Shown: positions 19,206 through 20,000 of the stretch, piece after piece
Position numbering within the stretch: position 1 is the first letter of the stretch
Layout of the letters: each line of letters opens with the position of its first letter
DNA from: Actinidia chinensis
Taxonomy: Eukaryota > Streptophyta > Magnoliopsida > Ericales > Actinidiaceae
Length of the DNA stretch: 20,000 bases
Direction: 5' to 3'
NCBI GenBank assembly: GCA_009663005.1
Contig: VIGQ01001712.1
Coordinates: 1-20,000, forward strand
The notes under the pieces: generated by a model
What the model saw: only the letters and a program-made list of their open reading frames with translations
The model's database searches: none
Told to the model about the DNA's origin: nothing
Translations under genes and position numbers: made by a program

Positions 19206-19787
19206 AAAAATTACTATTTAAAAAATTCTTATTTTTATTCTGTTGTGAAAAATAAAAAGCTAAGATATATAACATGCATGACCAATAAGGAAATATTTTA
19301 TATTTGTTGAGAGAGAGAGGAACAACGGAACAACATGCAGTCGAAACCGTTTAGAGAGACAACAAAACTGTTTAGAGAGAGAGAAATAACGAGTGCAAAA
19401 CTGGCTGTCAAAACCGTTTTTCTTTCTTCAAGGACGGAAAGAAATCGATTGAAGATACGCATTGCTCTTATAAGAGAGTGAGAGTGAAGAAGAAGTGGAA
19501 TGAGAAAGGGAAGAGGGTAGGATCATAGCAGTTGAGTGCAAGAAGCAGAATGACCATAAGATGCAAAAGAAGGCCATAGAAAGCAGTCTTGTTCCTGTCG
19601 AATCTCTCCCTCTCTCCTCTCTTTCTTTCTCCACAAAACACACATTTTGTTTCATAAATACTTTCTTTAACTCGTTTATGTAATTAGGTTTTTGAAAGAT
19701 TGGCAAACAAATGCTTCTTTGTAGGGTTGGCCTGTTTGTATGAATGAATCTATTATTTTACTTTGAATTGTATCTTCTGCAAGATGG
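19206..19787 (-). repeat. right arm of the large imperfect inverted repeat
   Basis: It is the reverse complement of the left arm. It is about 70 bp longer, partly because of an extra copy of an AAACNGTTTNG..TCTCTCT unit (about 19345-19380). The minus-strand frame at 19428-19706 mirrors part of the left arm and has no recognisable domain. Similarity fades beyond about 19790. Confidence 0.9.
19466..19477 (+). promoter_or_regulatory. TATA-like box in the right arm, pointing right
   Basis: CTCTTATAAGAG is the mirror of the left-arm TATA box. Downstream on the plus strand are a CT-rich leader (CTCTCCCTCTCTCCTCTCTTTC) and CACAAAACACACATTTTG. If transcribed, the product leaves the window at 20000. 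No coding sequence is evident up to there. Confidence 0.35.
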
Positions 19788-20000
19788 ATCTATTGGTTTT
19801 TCAAAACAATTTCTCGTTTCCTTTGTCTTGCTTGTGTACGAGTTAAATGAAATTTATTGTGATCAGCACTATTAGTTTCTTTTTTGTCGTCTTTTTAAGA
19901 TTCAAATTATTTGGTATTGTTCAATTTCACTGATACAAGTCAACGTTCTCCATTTTGATAATATTTTGTATTCCCTCCATTATGGCCCATTTATACAAAA
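19788..20000 (+). other. T-rich sequence right of the inverted repeat, no gene seen
   Basis: The T-rich plus strand would fit an intron or untranslated leader of a transcript started at the right-arm TATA box. No open frame or RNA structure was recognised. Confidence 0.35.

Noticed and set aside
19428..19706. 92-codon minus-strand open frame
   Set aside because: It is the mirror of the left arm and of low-complexity serine/leucine composition; it probably arises from the CT-rich leader and promoter sequence.
1..20000. CRISPR array, integron or prokaryotic operon
   Set aside because: There are no regularly spaced repeats with spacers, no long prokaryotic frames and no ribosome binding sites. 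The sequence has plant introns and retrotransposons.

Overview
The window looks like nuclear DNA of a flowering plant, probably a eudicot. It is AT-rich, has no long open reading frames, carries GT..AG intron-style splice sites, and is mostly transposable elements in various states of decay. No bacterial-style genes, rRNA, intact tRNA or CRISPR array are visible. The candidate exons described here are shorter than 35 codons each.

Region 1 (about 1-3.4 kb) holds three phase-compatible candidate exons of one unidentified plus-strand gene (355-430, 1127-1221, 3227-3316). They are separated by introns of about 0.7 and 2.0 kb; the larger intron contains a 131-bp A tract. Region 2 (about 3.47-6.48 kb) is a frame-broken plant L1-type LINE ORF2 on the plus strand. 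Endonuclease, reverse transcriptase and C-terminal zinc-knuckle regions follow one another in the correct order. If the host gene continues past it, the LINE sits in an intron. Region 3 (about 6.5-9.7 kb) is non-coding. It carries a 130-bp tandem duplication, a tRNA-derived SINE-like fragment and a possible small terminal-inverted-repeat element.

Region 4 (9719-17867) is a single Ty3/gypsy-type LTR retrotransposon on the minus strand. Its two LTRs are about 2.2 kb each (9719-11961 and 15645-17867). It has an initiator-Met-tRNA-type primer site at 15628-15641, a polypurine tract at 11962-11981, and relics of RT and of an integrase C-terminal tail next to the polypurine tract. A fragment of a related LTR is embedded in the coding region. 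The element is dead: no frame is intact and most of integrase is missing.

Region 5 (17868-20000) ends with a large imperfect inverted repeat (arms about 18660-19171 and 19206-19787, loop about 34 bp). Each arm has a TATA box that points outward, so the locus is either a head-to-head duplicated promoter/5' leader or a long hairpin source. This is the most unusual structure in the window.

The LTR pair differs mainly by small insertions and deletions, whereas the inverted-repeat arms differ mainly by substitutions. This suggests that the consensus over the repetitive part is poorly polished, so frame calls there should be treated with caution.
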